This document shows, one piece after another, positions 1 to 8,071 of a stretch of 32,610 bases of DNA. The translations under genes and the position numbers were made by a program. Numbering within the stretch: the stretch's first letter is position 1; each line of letters begins with the position of its first letter. The notes below the pieces were generated by a model that saw only the letters and a program-made list of their open reading frames with translations, was not told the origin of the DNA and did no database searches. The stretch spans positions 1-32,610 of the forward strand of contig JAFGLY010000027.1 in the NCBI GenBank assembly GCA_016927815.1. Direction: 5' to 3'. Origin of the DNA: Deltaproteobacteria bacterium. Lineage in GTDB: Bacteria; Myxococcota_A; UBA796; JAFGLY01.

Positions 1-989
1 AGCCAGGGCAGCGCGCCCGACCTGCGCCTCCACGTGCCCACCAGTCCCAGGACGAGGGGCAGAACCCCCACGTACGGCGGCTGGTCGGGCCAGCCGAGGC
101 CGAGGCCTCCCAGCGAGAGGCGGAAGAGATCCCGCAGGCTGGTGGCCGGGTACGGATCCTGTCCGCAGTGCACGCTGGTCCAGGAGCAGGTCGAGGGGAA
201 GCACCGGCTGCTCGGCCAGGCCTGGAACGCGAGGAAAGAGGGGACGAGGCAGACCGCTGCGAGGCCGGCCACCAGGCCGAGGCGCCACGCGGCCTCCCTT
301 GAGGGCAGGCCGCGCGCCCACCAGAGGCCGATCAGGATCTCCAGGATCCCGGCGAACACCGCGAGGTACCACCCCCCCAGGCAGACCCCGCCGAGCGTGA
401 GCCCTGAGAGGATGCCGGTGAACGGCGAGGGAGACGGCGCCGGGCCGTTCGGGTCTCCACCCGGGCGCCGCCGCATCCAGGCGTGCAACAGGGCCAGGTG
501 GAGGGGGTAGAGCGCCGCAGGGAGGTACTCGCTGCGGCCCATCGCTGGCGTGTTCAGCAAGAAGGGGCTTCCACAGAACACGATCACCATCAGGGCGATC
601 GGCCAGGCGTCCGACGCGCCGAGCCAGCGCCTGCCCAGCCGGACCATGCCGAAGGCCCCCACGATCACCGCCGCGAGGTGAAGGGCGTTCCATCCTGCCA
701 CGGCACCCGAGACGCCCCCGCCCGCCAGCCTGTACACGGGCAGGAAGACGAGCAGGTTCACCGGGTCCATCAGGTGGGCCTTGAACCCGACCGGCCAGGC
801 GATGTCGGCCACGCGCACGAAGGGTCCGTGACGGAAGACCCCGTCCGCCGCGGTCCAGAGGCCCCACAGGTGCGGGGGAGCCTCGGTCAGGGGGCCGCCC
901 AGCGCCAGGGTGGTCGGGTGGATCAGGGCGGGTCCGAGCAGGAGCACCGCGCAGATCGCGGCCGCCAGGGCGGCGGGAACGTGACGCAC
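1..989 (-). CDS. Polytopic membrane protein, C-terminus cut by window edge
   Basis: An open frame of 329 codons runs off the left edge without a stop, read directly from the reverse complement. It starts at a GTG (989) ten bases after the stop of the upstream lipoprotein gene, so the two are probably co-transcribed; no strong ribosome binding site is visible, so the start is only probable. The product has an N-terminal hydrophobic helix (about residues 5-30), an extracytoplasmic loop rich in Trp/His/Asp, then at least five further hydrophobic segments. Its layout and several positions match the membrane protein at 29911-31698: a first helix, a loop with a Trp-rich stretch and then PVN/VxxLPxY-like text, and a DAW motif before the third helix. 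It resembles GT-C-type or YfhO-like membrane enzymes of surface polysaccharide work in general form, but no catalytic motif is clear. Function unknown. Confidence 0.72.
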   Translation of the reverse strand, partial: MRHVPAALAAAICAVLLLGPALIHPTTLALGGPLTEAPPHLWGLWTAADGVFRHGPFVRVADIAWPVGFKAHLMDPVNLLVFLPVYRLAGGGVSGAVAGWNALHLAAVIVGAFGMVRLGRRWLGASDAWPIALMVIVFCGSPFLLNTPAMGRSEYLPAALYPLHLALLHAWMRRRPGGDPNGPAPSPSPFTGILSGLTLGGVCLGGWYLAVFAGILEILIGLWWARGLPSREAAWRLGLVAGLAAVCLVPSFLAFQAWPSSRCFPSTCSWTSVHCGQDPYPATSLRDLFRLSLGGLGLGWPDQPPYVGVLPLVLGLVGTWRRRSGALPW

Positions 990-999
990 CGATTCGGGC

Positions 1000-2109
1000 C
1001 TAGTGGACCACCACGTCCCCGTCGATGTCCATCGTGACGTCGGAGAGCACCGGGAAGAAATCGACCTCGTCGGCGACCTGGGCGAACTTCGGGTTGTAGG
1101 TCGTGTTCATGGAGATCCGGTAGTTGGCCGTGTCCTCCATCTCGTCCTCGTCCCGCCCGCTCCAGTAGACGACCACCTGCCAGGTGCCGGGGTCGGCCCC
1201 ATCCACGAAGAAGGAGGGGCATTCGTTCCTCGGCGGCGGGTAGGTGCACGCGAAGTTGTCGTTGGCCCGCATCACGGTGCAACCCTTGGGATCGTTGATC
1301 CAGGCGACCAGGTCGGCGGCCGTGCGCGCATCGGTGGTGTCGATGCTGAGCGCGAAGCGATCGGTGTCGGTGGTGTCCACGGTGAACGACCAGACGTCCA
1401 TCTTGCGGGGCGCGCCGATCCCCACGGTGCCCGTGGTGGACCAGGAGCCGTCGTAGTTCCGGTCGGAGGTGGAACTCTCCACCGTGGTGCACTCCAGGAA
1501 GTAGTTCGGGCTGCTCTTGTCGTACGTGATGACGTCGTAGGCGAAGGTCCAGGTGACGTTCTTGCCGTTCGACGAGACATCGCCGTAGGTGTAGTCGTCG
1601 TAATTGACGACCCTCCAGTAGGGACCGGGGTAGTAGCTGCCCCCGTATGGCGTGAGGTCGTACGAGTAGGCGGTAACCAGCAAATTCTGCCAGGCCAGGC
1701 TGTAGTACTCCCAGAAGGCCAGGATGAGGTTCTTGTAGGGGCCGTACTCGACATAGGAGTAGAACGGGTTCAGCGTGCAGTCCTTGGTGCCCAGGTTGTT
1801 CACGATCTCGGCGTCGATGTAGAACGCGAAGTCGCAGTCGAAGCATTCGCCCGTGTACGGGGTGCCCGTGAGGGAGATCTCCGCGTCGCACACGGTCTCG
1901 CCGAACGAGGTGCTCACGTAGTGGATCTCGCCCTCCAGGAAGGGATCCGCGTCGGCGTCGGTGTCCACGTCGGTGTCGGCATCGGTGTCGGCGTCGGTGT
2001 CGGCGTCGGTGTCGATGTCGGCGTCTCCCTCGGGGGGCTCGGTGTCGTCGGTGTCGCTGGTGGGAGGGCAGGCCGCGAGGGCCAGGAGTGCGAGAACGAG
2101 GCTCTTCAT
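1000..2109 (-). CDS. DTDA-repeat lipoprotein, possibly with a PPC-like C-terminal domain
   Basis: The 369-residue product begins with a short hydrophobic signal ending in a lipobox, with Cys14 as the lipidated residue. An acidic linker of Asp-Thr-Asp-Ala repeats (about residues 18-55) follows, then a globular part rich in Tyr, Trp and Asp. The last 130 residues have alternating beta-type text (SFTVDT, WQVVVYWSG) like bacterial pre-peptidase C-terminal beta-sandwiches; this similarity is by eye only. The ATG at 2109 has a GGAGG five bases upstream. It lies 109 bases after an FG-GAP lipoprotein gene and 10 bases before the membrane protein gene on the same strand. It should be a cell-surface or periplasmic lipoprotein. 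Specific function unknown. Confidence 0.85.
   Translation of the reverse strand: MKSLVLALLALAACPPTSDTDDTEPPEGDADIDTDADTDADTDADTDVDTDADADPFLEGEIHYVSTSFGETVCDAEISLTGTPYTGECFDCDFAFYIDAEIVNNLGTKDCTLNPFYSYVEYGPYKNLILAFWEYYSLAWQNLLVTAYSYDLTPYGGSYYPGPYWRVVNYDDYTYGDVSSNGKNVTWTFAYDVITYDKSSPNYFLECTTVESSTSDRNYDGSWSTTGTVGIGAPRKMDVWSFTVDTTDTDRFALSIDTTDARTAADLVAWINDPKGCTVMRANDNFACTYPPPRNECPSFFVDGADPGTWQVVVYWSGRDEDEMEDTANYRISMNTTYNPKFAQVADEVDFFPVLSDVTMDIDGDVVVH
1951..2025 (-). repeat. In-frame 6/12-bp tandem repeat encoding an Asp-Thr-Asp-Ala linker
   Basis: Degenerate copies of a 12-base unit (GACACCGACGCC on the coding strand) are repeated about six times within the lipoprotein gene just after its lipobox. 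Because the unit is a multiple of three, copy-number change would lengthen or shorten the acidic linker without a frameshift. The same unit occurs at 5699-5746 and 32546-32610. Confidence 0.85.
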
Positions 2110-2174
2110 GAGACCTCCAGGGATTCGGTCGTTTCAAGGGTGCGCCTAACCGCATGCGCGGCTCCGATCCATCT

Positions 2175-2216
2175 CGGGGCGCGCTGGCCGCCCGTCTGGC
2201 GGGCGCGGGTGCCCCG
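2175..2216 (-). terminator. Possible GC-rich hairpin after the FG-GAP lipoprotein gene
   Basis: Two nested inverted repeats lie just past the stop codon at 2219: an outer CGGGGC/GCCCCG pair (2175-2180 with 2211-2216) and an inner CGCCCG/CGGGCG pair (2189-2194 with 2200-2205) around a 5-base loop. No T-tract follows on the minus strand, so this is not a classic intrinsic terminator; it may stall transcription or protect the 3' end. Confidence 0.3.
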
Positions 2217-2218
2217 CC

Positions 2219-3733
2219 TCACGGGGTGCCTCCGTAGAGGAGGTACACCGCCCCCTCGTAATCCCCCGCGCCCCCATACTGGCTGGCCCCCACGAGCACC
2301 TCGTCGTACCCGTCCGCGTCCAGGTCGGTTCCGCTCGCGACGGCGCACCCGGCCACCTCGTTGTAGGCCTCGCCCAGGAGCACGGCGCCGGAGAGGGCGA
2401 AGGTCCCGCTCTGCTGGAGGGGGCCGTACACCAGGTAGGCGCCGCCGGCCCACTCCTCGTCCGCGGAGTGCCGGGGCGCCCCGGCGAGGAGATCCCGGAC
2501 ACCGTCGCCGTCCACGTCGCCCGCAGCCAGGCTGGAGCCCGCGTTCTCCCCCCCCTGGACCCCGTCGATCCGCACCTGGGCGTCGGCCACCGTGGCGGAT
2601 CCCTGCGGCGGATCCAGGAACACGTACACCACGCCCGAGTCCGCGGCCTCTCCGTCGCCCGACGGGGCTGCCACCGCGAACTCGTCGCGCCCATCTCCGT
2701 CGAGATCTCCGAGGCCCGCGAGGGCGGCGCCTGTGGAGGTGCGCTCGTCCTCCCCCGGGATCCGTGCATCGGCGTCCGAGAGGTCCACCAGGCCCTTGAT
2801 CGGCCCGAGGACGAGGTAGGCGGCGCCGGTCCACTTCCCGTGTGCGGCGGCCCCCTCCGCGCCCACGAGGACATCGCCGATGCCGTCGCCGTCCACGTCC
2901 CCGGCCAGAGCCACCGGGAGGCCCGCGAGGTCGCGCGCATCCTCTCCGCGGAGCGAGGCGTCCGCCTCCTCCAGGGTCTTGGGCTCGAGGATGGGGCCGT
3001 ACAGGATGTACGCCATGCCGGCGTCCACCCCTCCGTCGTCCGCGAACCGGGCACCCACCACGAGATCGGGGAGGCCGTCGCCGCTGACGTCCCGTCCCCC
3101 GGCCACCGAGGTCCCTGCGTTGTCGTCGGCGTCGCCCACCAGGTACACGGACACGTCCCCGATGGGCTGCTCTCCGGAGAGCGGCCCCGAGATCACGTAG
3201 ACGCCGCCGGGCTCTCCGGCGAGAAGCTCGTCCGATCCGTCCTGGTTGAGGTCTCCCCCGTCTGCGACCGCGCTCCCGGTCGTTCCTGAGCCCCTCAGGA
3301 TGGCGTCGGCCTCCGAGAGCGAGGCGGACTGCACGTCGAGCCCCGACACGAGGTACACCGAAGCCGAGCGGTCGGCGCCTCCCACCACCAGGTCCGGGTG
3401 CCCGTCGCCGGTCAGGTCCTGCACGAAGGTGAGCGCGTCGCCCGCGAGATCGAGGTCGCCCTCCCCGTCCAGGCGGGCGCCGGCTTCGGCGAGGGACACG
3501 TCGCCCCAGAGCCCGCAGCCGTCGGCACTGCCGTTGCAGTTGTTGTCCACGCCGTCCCCGCAGATCTCCTCCGCTTCCGGGTGCACGTCGGGGTCCGCGT
3601 CGTCGCAGTCGCCCTCCCCGACGGTCCACCCGTCCTGGTCGGCGTCGACGGGGCCGGTGTCGCCCGTATCGGGCGGCTCCTCCTGGCAACCGAACAGGAC
3701 CAGGGTGAGCAGCACGGCTGGGCGAACGGACAT
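2219..3733 (-). CDS. FG-GAP repeat lipoprotein with MopE-like metal-binding motif
   Basis: The 504-residue product has a lipoprotein signal with Cys16 in an LFGC lipobox. Residues about 25-75 form an Asp-rich stretch with a CGDGVDNNCNG motif, typical of the putative metal-binding (MopE-like) segments common in Myxococcota surface proteins. The rest is six or seven repeats of the integrin-alpha/FG-GAP kind, seen as DxDGDGxxD calcium loops (for example DVDGDGIGD, DLDGDGRDE, DVDGDGVRD) each followed by VGA/AGAP and a YLVxGP strand. This predicts a calcium-binding seven-bladed propeller anchored in a membrane. The ATG has an AAGGAGG six bases upstream, a strong site. It is divergent from the SGNH hydrolase gene. 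The ligand is not predictable. Confidence 0.92.
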   Translation of the reverse strand: MSVRPAVLLTLVLFGCQEEPPDTGDTGPVDADQDGWTVGEGDCDDADPDVHPEAEEICGDGVDNNCNGSADGCGLWGDVSLAEAGARLDGEGDLDLAGDALTFVQDLTGDGHPDLVVGGADRSASVYLVSGLDVQSASLSEADAILRGSGTTGSAVADGGDLNQDGSDELLAGEPGGVYVISGPLSGEQPIGDVSVYLVGDADDNAGTSVAGGRDVSGDGLPDLVVGARFADDGGVDAGMAYILYGPILEPKTLEEADASLRGEDARDLAGLPVALAGDVDGDGIGDVLVGAEGAAAHGKWTGAAYLVLGPIKGLVDLSDADARIPGEDERTSTGAALAGLGDLDGDGRDEFAVAAPSGDGEAADSGVVYVFLDPPQGSATVADAQVRIDGVQGGENAGSSLAAGDVDGDGVRDLLAGAPRHSADEEWAGGAYLVYGPLQQSGTFALSGAVLLGEAYNEVAGCAVASGTDLDADGYDEVLVGASQYGGAGDYEGAVYLLYGGTP

Positions 3734-3865
3734 CGGGCCTCCTTGACAGGCGTCGACCCACGAACCGGACGTGGAGAGGGGTCGCTATCGCCCCTGCGGG
3801 CCCGGTGCCATCGATCTTCCGGCGACCGGCGATCCGCCGTACACGCCTCGGCCTGGGGGATCATC

Positions 3866-3895
3866 ATGTTACACGCTCGGGTCGCGAGGCCGCAA
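3866..3895 (-). promoter_or_regulatory. Weak candidate sigma-70-type promoter for the FG-GAP lipoprotein gene
   Basis: On the minus strand TTGCGG (3890-3895) and TAACAT (3866-3871) are separated by 18 bases, in the 161-base divergent gap before the gene starting at 3733. The match is only partial, and the -35 box touches the neighbouring start codon, so this is a tentative call. Confidence 0.22.
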
Positions 3896-5232
3896 TGCAT
3901 CCGAACCCCCCCGCCCCCGGTGGCCTCCCGGCTCCGGATGCCCCACCGCGGACCGTGCTGCGCGCTCGTGGTCCGAGGGGGGTCCTGGCCCGAGCCGGCC
4001 TGGGCCTGCTCGTGGCGCTCGTCCTGCTCGCTCTGGTCGAGGGGCTGCTGCGCCTCCTCCTGGGTCCTCCCCCTCCCCCGCTGCTCGTCCGGTCGCTGTG
4101 GGACTTCTCGAAGCCGCTTTTCGAGTTCCGGGGCCAGGTGGTGGACCCGGTGTACCAGCGCTCCGACGCGATCCCGCCCTTCGGGCTGCACAAGCAACCC
4201 GACCGCCCGCGCGTTCTCGTCGTGGGCGGATCCACGGTGCGGGCCGGGAGCCGCCTGCCCCTGGCGCAGGAGTTCCCCATGGTCCTCGAACGCCTGCTCC
4301 TGGCGAGCGGGGTCCGGGTCGAGGTGATCAACCTGGGAAGACCCGTGTTCGACAGCAGCGGCGTGCGCGAGGTCGTGTCCCAGGCCATGGTGCTCGATCC
4401 CGACGTGGTGGTGAGCGTGCAGGGCCACAACGACATCGGCAACGTCTCCTTCCTCCGCCTCTATGGGGATCTGGAGTCCGCCCTGGCGGCCCGGTTGTGG
4501 GCCAGCCTGTACCGGTTCCGCATCTACCACCTGCTGGAGCGGTTCACGGTGCCGGCGCCCCGGCTCAGCCTGCCCTCCCCTCGCGGCGACCTGACCCGCT
4601 TCCGGGCCGTCGATCGCTCCCGCGTCCTGCTGGCGGAGACGTTCTACCGGCAGAACCTCGACCACATGACCCATGAGGCACAGGATCGCGGTGTGGCCGT
4701 GGTGCTGGCTACGATCGTAGGGGACGACCTCGCGTCCCCCGGCGCACCGTCCTGTCCGGATCGCATCCCGCCCGGCTCCGGGAAGCTCACCCCGCGCGAG
4801 TGGAAGCTGGGGATCCCGGTCCCGGACCTGACCCTTCCCAACGTCGAGGCCGCCCTGGTCGAGGATCCGGACTGCGCCGACCTCCTCTACCTGAAGGGGC
4901 TGCTCCTGACGCCTCACGATCCCCTCGGAGCCGCAGCGCTCCAGCGCGCTCGGGATCTGGATCCGCTGCCGATCCGCGCCACCACGGCCGTCCAGGAGGC
5001 CACCCGCGAGGTGGCACGCGACCGGGGGGCCACCCTCGTGGACCTCGACGCCCTGGCCCGGCAAGAGGGGGCCGGCGTCGCGCCCAGGGCATGGTTCGTG
5101 GACCCCGTGCACTTCAGCGCGCTCGGGCACCTGGAGATCGCGCGGATGCTCCTCGATCCCCTCCGACAGGTCCTGGAGGGCATCGATGCGTCCGAGGCCA
5201 GCCCCGACGGCAGAGGGGTGAGCGGGCGCTGA
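3895..5232 (+). CDS. Membrane-anchored SGNH/GDSL hydrolase family protein
   Basis: The 445-residue product has one N-terminal membrane helix (about residues 33-57) after a basic, proline-rich cytoplasmic tail, so the enzyme domain lies outside the cytoplasm. SGNH landmarks are visible: a GGST nucleophile loop (Ser113), a GHND block with Asn179, and a DPVHFSALGH block with Asp403 and His406. Such enzymes hydrolyse esters; bacterial anchored forms often act on acetylated polysaccharides or lipids. An insertion between blocks III and V (about residues 270-380) has helical, TPR-like text. The ATG at 3895 is chosen because an upstream extension to 3805 would add a poorly hydrophobic, arginine-rich leader; the site here (CGAGG) is modest. 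It converges on the lipoprotein gene ending at 5246. Confidence 0.85.
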   Translation: MHPNPPAPGGLPAPDAPPRTVLRARGPRGVLARAGLGLLVALVLLALVEGLLRLLLGPPPPPLLVRSLWDFSKPLFEFRGQVVDPVYQRSDAIPPFGLHKQPDRPRVLVVGGSTVRAGSRLPLAQEFPMVLERLLLASGVRVEVINLGRPVFDSSGVREVVSQAMVLDPDVVVSVQGHNDIGNVSFLRLYGDLESALAARLWASLYRFRIYHLLERFTVPAPRLSLPSPRGDLTRFRAVDRSRVLLAETFYRQNLDHMTHEAQDRGVAVVLATIVGDDLASPGAPSCPDRIPPGSGKLTPREWKLGIPVPDLTLPNVEAALVEDPDCADLLYLKGLLLTPHDPLGAAALQRARDLDPLPIRATTAVQEATREVARDRGATLVDLDALARQEGAGVAPRAWFVDPVHFSALGHLEIARMLLDPLRQVLEGIDASEASPDGRGVSGR

Positions 5233-5245
5233 CGCCTGGTGTGGA

Positions 5246-5839
5246 CTATCGGCCCGTGCAGGACACGGACAGCGTGAAGTTGTCCTCCACGCCGTCCTTG
5301 CCGTCCACGATGACGAGGTGACGGGCGTCCGTCCCGCTCCAGAGGTCGTCCACGACTCCGTCTCCCTCCGTGGCATCTCCCTCGCAGGCGCCGGCGATGG
5401 AGCCCTCGCGTGGACATGCCTTCTCGTCCTCCCACCGCACCACGACCAGGTCGAGATCCGCGCAGGGGCTGTGAAGGGCGATCGTGGCCACCTGGTCGGC
5501 CGGGAGCACGAAGGCGTACACGCGCTCCGCCCCGGTGTAGGCATCGTACGGGATGAAGCAGAAGGCGTCCTGGTAGAAGCCCTCGTCCAGGACGTCGCTA
5601 CCGCCCACGGTCGTCGCGGTGACGGAGCCTCCGCAGGCGATCGTGCCGGACAGGCAATCCGGACCGGGGACCGGATCGGGGTCGAGCGGGCGGCACTCGT
5701 CCGTGTCGGTATCCGCGTCCGTGTCGGTGTCCGCGTCCGTGTCGTCGGGCGCGGTGTCGTCGTCGTCGAAGAGGCACCCCGCAAACGACAGGGCCAGGAG
5801 GAGCGAAAGCCACAGGGGTGATGGAGAGATGAGCGTCAC
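5246..5839 (-). CDS. DTDA-repeat lipoprotein with PPC-like domain
   Basis: The 197-residue product starts at a GTG with AGAGG five bases upstream. Its signal sequence ends in an SFAGC lipobox (Cys22), followed by Asp22-type acidic residues and a short Asp-Thr-Asp-Ala linker. The remainder reads like a bacterial pre-peptidase C-terminal beta-sandwich: a GAERVYAF strand, an ADLDLVVV strand and a final FTLSVSC strand, with several paired Cys. Such domains are usually binding or secretion-associated modules. It shares its upstream region with the divergent peptidase gene at 5977. It is probably a surface lipoprotein; ligand unknown. Confidence 0.87.
   Translation of the reverse strand: MTLISPSPLWLSLLLALSFAGCLFDDDDTAPDDTDADTDTDADTDTDECRPLDPDPVPGPDCLSGTIACGGSVTATTVGGSDVLDEGFYQDAFCFIPYDAYTGAERVYAFVLPADQVATIALHSPCADLDLVVVRWEDEKACPREGSIAGACEGDATEGDGVVDDLWSGTDARHLVIVDGKDGVEDNFTLSVSCTGR
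5699..5746 (-). repeat. In-frame tandem repeat encoding a DTDA linker
   Basis: This is a second copy of the 6/12-base GACACGGACGCGG-type repeat, here about four units, located directly after the lipobox of the PPC-like lipoprotein. It is shorter than the array at 1951-2025. Confidence 0.75.
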
Positions 5840-5976
5840 GAGCGCCTCTCGCGAGAGCGTAGCCCTCCGAGGAGCCCCGGGTCAAGGAAGGACCCTCGGC
5901 CCGAGCCCACTCAGAGTCGTCCGGAGCGGGGCAGCGCCGTGACACCCGGATAGGGGTCGTGCATCCTGGAGGTCAC

Positions 5977-8043
5977 ATGCCTCGACCCCTCCTCCTCCTC
6001 GTTGCCCTCGGAGCCTCAGCCATGGCCAGCCAAGCCGAGCCCGCCGCCTCTCCACCAAGCGAGGTCGTGTCCATCGGACCCAAAGCCGTGCAGGCGACCG
6101 TGTCCGCCCTGACGGCCCGTCACGGCCCGACCCAGGCGGAGCGGATCCGGCGCGGCGTGAGGCAGGCCGCCCAACGCTGGTGGCCGTCCGACGGCGACGA
6201 AGCGGCCTTCCAGGCCTTCTGCGAGGAAGCCTTCCTCGCCGACCCCGCGGATCTGGAGGCCGCAGCCTCCCGCCTGGGGCGCGTCCTCGAGCAGGTGGAC
6301 GGGCTCCTGTTCGAGGCCCGACGCGAGCTCACCTACCCCATGGACACGGACACCGGCCCCCTGCGCCCCTGGGACGTCTACCTCTCCGAGGTGGACCCCG
6401 CCGCCCACCTGACCGACGACCTCTTCCGCAGCCGCGTCGGGTTCCTGGCCGTGCTCAACTTCCCGCTCCACAGCCTCGGTCAACGGCTGTCTTCGGGTCC
6501 CAACTGGTCCCGCGCCCAGTGGGCCCGGTCCCGGCTGATGGATCGCTTCTCACTGCGCGTGCCCGCACGCGTGCTGCAGGACGCCACCCGGGCCTTCGCC
6601 GAGGCCGATCGCTACATCTCGGCCTACAACATCCGGATGGATCGACTGGTCACGCCCTCGGGCGAGCACCTCTTCCCCGAGGGCCTCCGCCTCATCAGCC
6701 ACTGGGGCCTCAGGGACGAACTCAAGGCCGGGTACGTGGACGGCGCGGCAGGGCTGGCCCGCCAGCGCCAGATCGCCCGGGTGATGGAGCGGATCGTCCG
6801 GCAGGAGATCCCGGCCGCGGTCCTCGACAACCCGTCCATCGACTGGTGCCCGGAGACGAACGAGGTACGACCGCACGACCCCGGCACCGCCCTCCCGGCC
6901 GGAGCGAGCGACCGGGAGCCCGACACCCGGTATGCCCGGTGGCTGGGGGTGTTCCACGCGGTGCGCGAGGTGGACCCGTACAGCCCCACCGCCCCCACCT
7001 TCATCGCCCGGCGCTTCGAGCTGGACCGACAGATCCCGGAGGACCAGGTCGAGGCGATGCTGGTGGCCGTGCTGGAGTCCCGGGAGGTCCGGGACCTGGC
7101 GAAGCGGATCCGGAACCGCCTGGGGCGGCCCCTGGAACCCTTCGACATCTGGTACGCGGGCTTCACGCCGCGGGCAGCGCACGGCGAGGCCGAGCTCGAC
7201 GCCGCGGTGCGGGCGAAGTACCCCGATCTCTCTGCCTTCCAGGCAGACCTCCCCGACCTCCTCCGCCGCCTGGGGTTCGCGCCCGACAAGGCCGACTGGC
7301 TCGCCGCCCACATCGTGGTGGACCCGGCCCGCGGCGCCGGCCACGCCATGGGCGCGGTACGCCGCGAGGACAAGGCCCACCTGCGCACGCGGGTGCCGGC
7401 GGACGGCATGGACTACAAGGGCTTCAACGTGGCGCTCCACGAGCTGGGCCACAACGTCGAGCAGGTGTTCTCGCTGAACGGCATGGACGAGTGGGCGCTG
7501 GCCGGGGTGCCCAACAACGCCTTCACCGAGGCCATGGCGTACCAGTTCCAGGGCCGGGACCTGGAGGTGCTGGGCCTGGCGCCACCGTCCGAAGAAGCCC
7601 GCCATCTCGCGGTTCTGGCGGAGCTGTGGGCCACGTACGAGATCTCCGGCGTGGCCCTCGTCGATCTGGGTGCCTGGCACTGGATGTACGACCACCCCGA
7701 CGCGACTGCGGCCCAGCTTCGCGAGGCCGTGCGAACCATCGCCCGGGATGTCTGGAATCGTTGGTACGCACCGGTGTTCGGCGTGAAGGACGCCGAGATC
7801 CTGGCCATCTACTCGCACACCGTCGTGTACGGGCTCTACATCCCGGACTACGCCGTGGGCCACCTCGTGTCGTTCCAGGTGGGCCAGGCGCTTCAAAAGG
7901 GGCCGTTCGGCGCCGAGGTGGAGCGCGTCACCCGCCTCGGCCGCCTGACCCCCGATCTCTGGATGCGCCAGGCCGTGGGCCAGGGCCTGTCCGCCCAGCC
8001 GCTCCTCGCCGCGGCTCGCGAAGCGCTGGCCAGGACGCGCTGA
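5977..8043 (+). CDS. Secreted gluzincin-type zinc metallopeptidase (M3/M2-like)
   Basis: The 688-residue product begins with a signal peptide (about residues 1-20, cleavage near ASQA). The ATG at 5977 has a GGAGG five bases upstream and is preferred over the in-frame ATG at 5959. A zinc site HELGH is at His488-His492, with Glu518 in NNAFTEAM placed about 26 residues later. That spacing fits gluzincins of the M3 oligopeptidase/M32 type, where Glu is the third ligand. The long helical N-terminal region also fits such enzymes. The exported location differs from most M3 members, which are cytosolic. It is followed 28 bases later by a beta-barrel-like gene with its own strong site, so the two form an operon. 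Substrate unknown; the exact family assignment is an inference. Confidence 0.88.
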   Translation: MPRPLLLLVALGASAMASQAEPAASPPSEVVSIGPKAVQATVSALTARHGPTQAERIRRGVRQAAQRWWPSDGDEAAFQAFCEEAFLADPADLEAAASRLGRVLEQVDGLLFEARRELTYPMDTDTGPLRPWDVYLSEVDPAAHLTDDLFRSRVGFLAVLNFPLHSLGQRLSSGPNWSRAQWARSRLMDRFSLRVPARVLQDATRAFAEADRYISAYNIRMDRLVTPSGEHLFPEGLRLISHWGLRDELKAGYVDGAAGLARQRQIARVMERIVRQEIPAAVLDNPSIDWCPETNEVRPHDPGTALPAGASDREPDTRYARWLGVFHAVREVDPYSPTAPTFIARRFELDRQIPEDQVEAMLVAVLESREVRDLAKRIRNRLGRPLEPFDIWYAGFTPRAAHGEAELDAAVRAKYPDLSAFQADLPDLLRRLGFAPDKADWLAAHIVVDPARGAGHAMGAVRREDKAHLRTRVPADGMDYKGFNVALHELGHNVEQVFSLNGMDEWALAGVPNNAFTEAMAYQFQGRDLEVLGLAPPSEEARHLAVLAELWATYEISGVALVDLGAWHWMYDHPDATAAQLREAVRTIARDVWNRWYAPVFGVKDAEILAIYSHTVVYGLYIPDYAVGHLVSFQVGQALQKGPFGAEVERVTRLGRLTPDLWMRQAVGQGLSAQPLLAAAREALARTR

Positions 8044-8071
8044 CCGGTCTTCTCTTCCCCCCGGAGGTCTC

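Noticed and set aside
34-1037. Plus-strand open frames over the first kilobase (158 and 184 codons)
   Set aside because: They are Arg/Pro/Gly-rich without hydrophobic or domain structure and lie opposite a continuous minus-strand membrane-protein frame that runs off the edge.
1951-2025. CRISPR-like or satellite array
   Set aside because: The repeat is a short coding unit without spacers, in frame within a lipoprotein gene.
1003-2799. A 598-codon plus-strand frame rich in Val and Gly
   Set aside because: It is the antisense of the DTDA lipoprotein, with the repeat read as Gly-Val; no signal, domain or ribosome site supports it.
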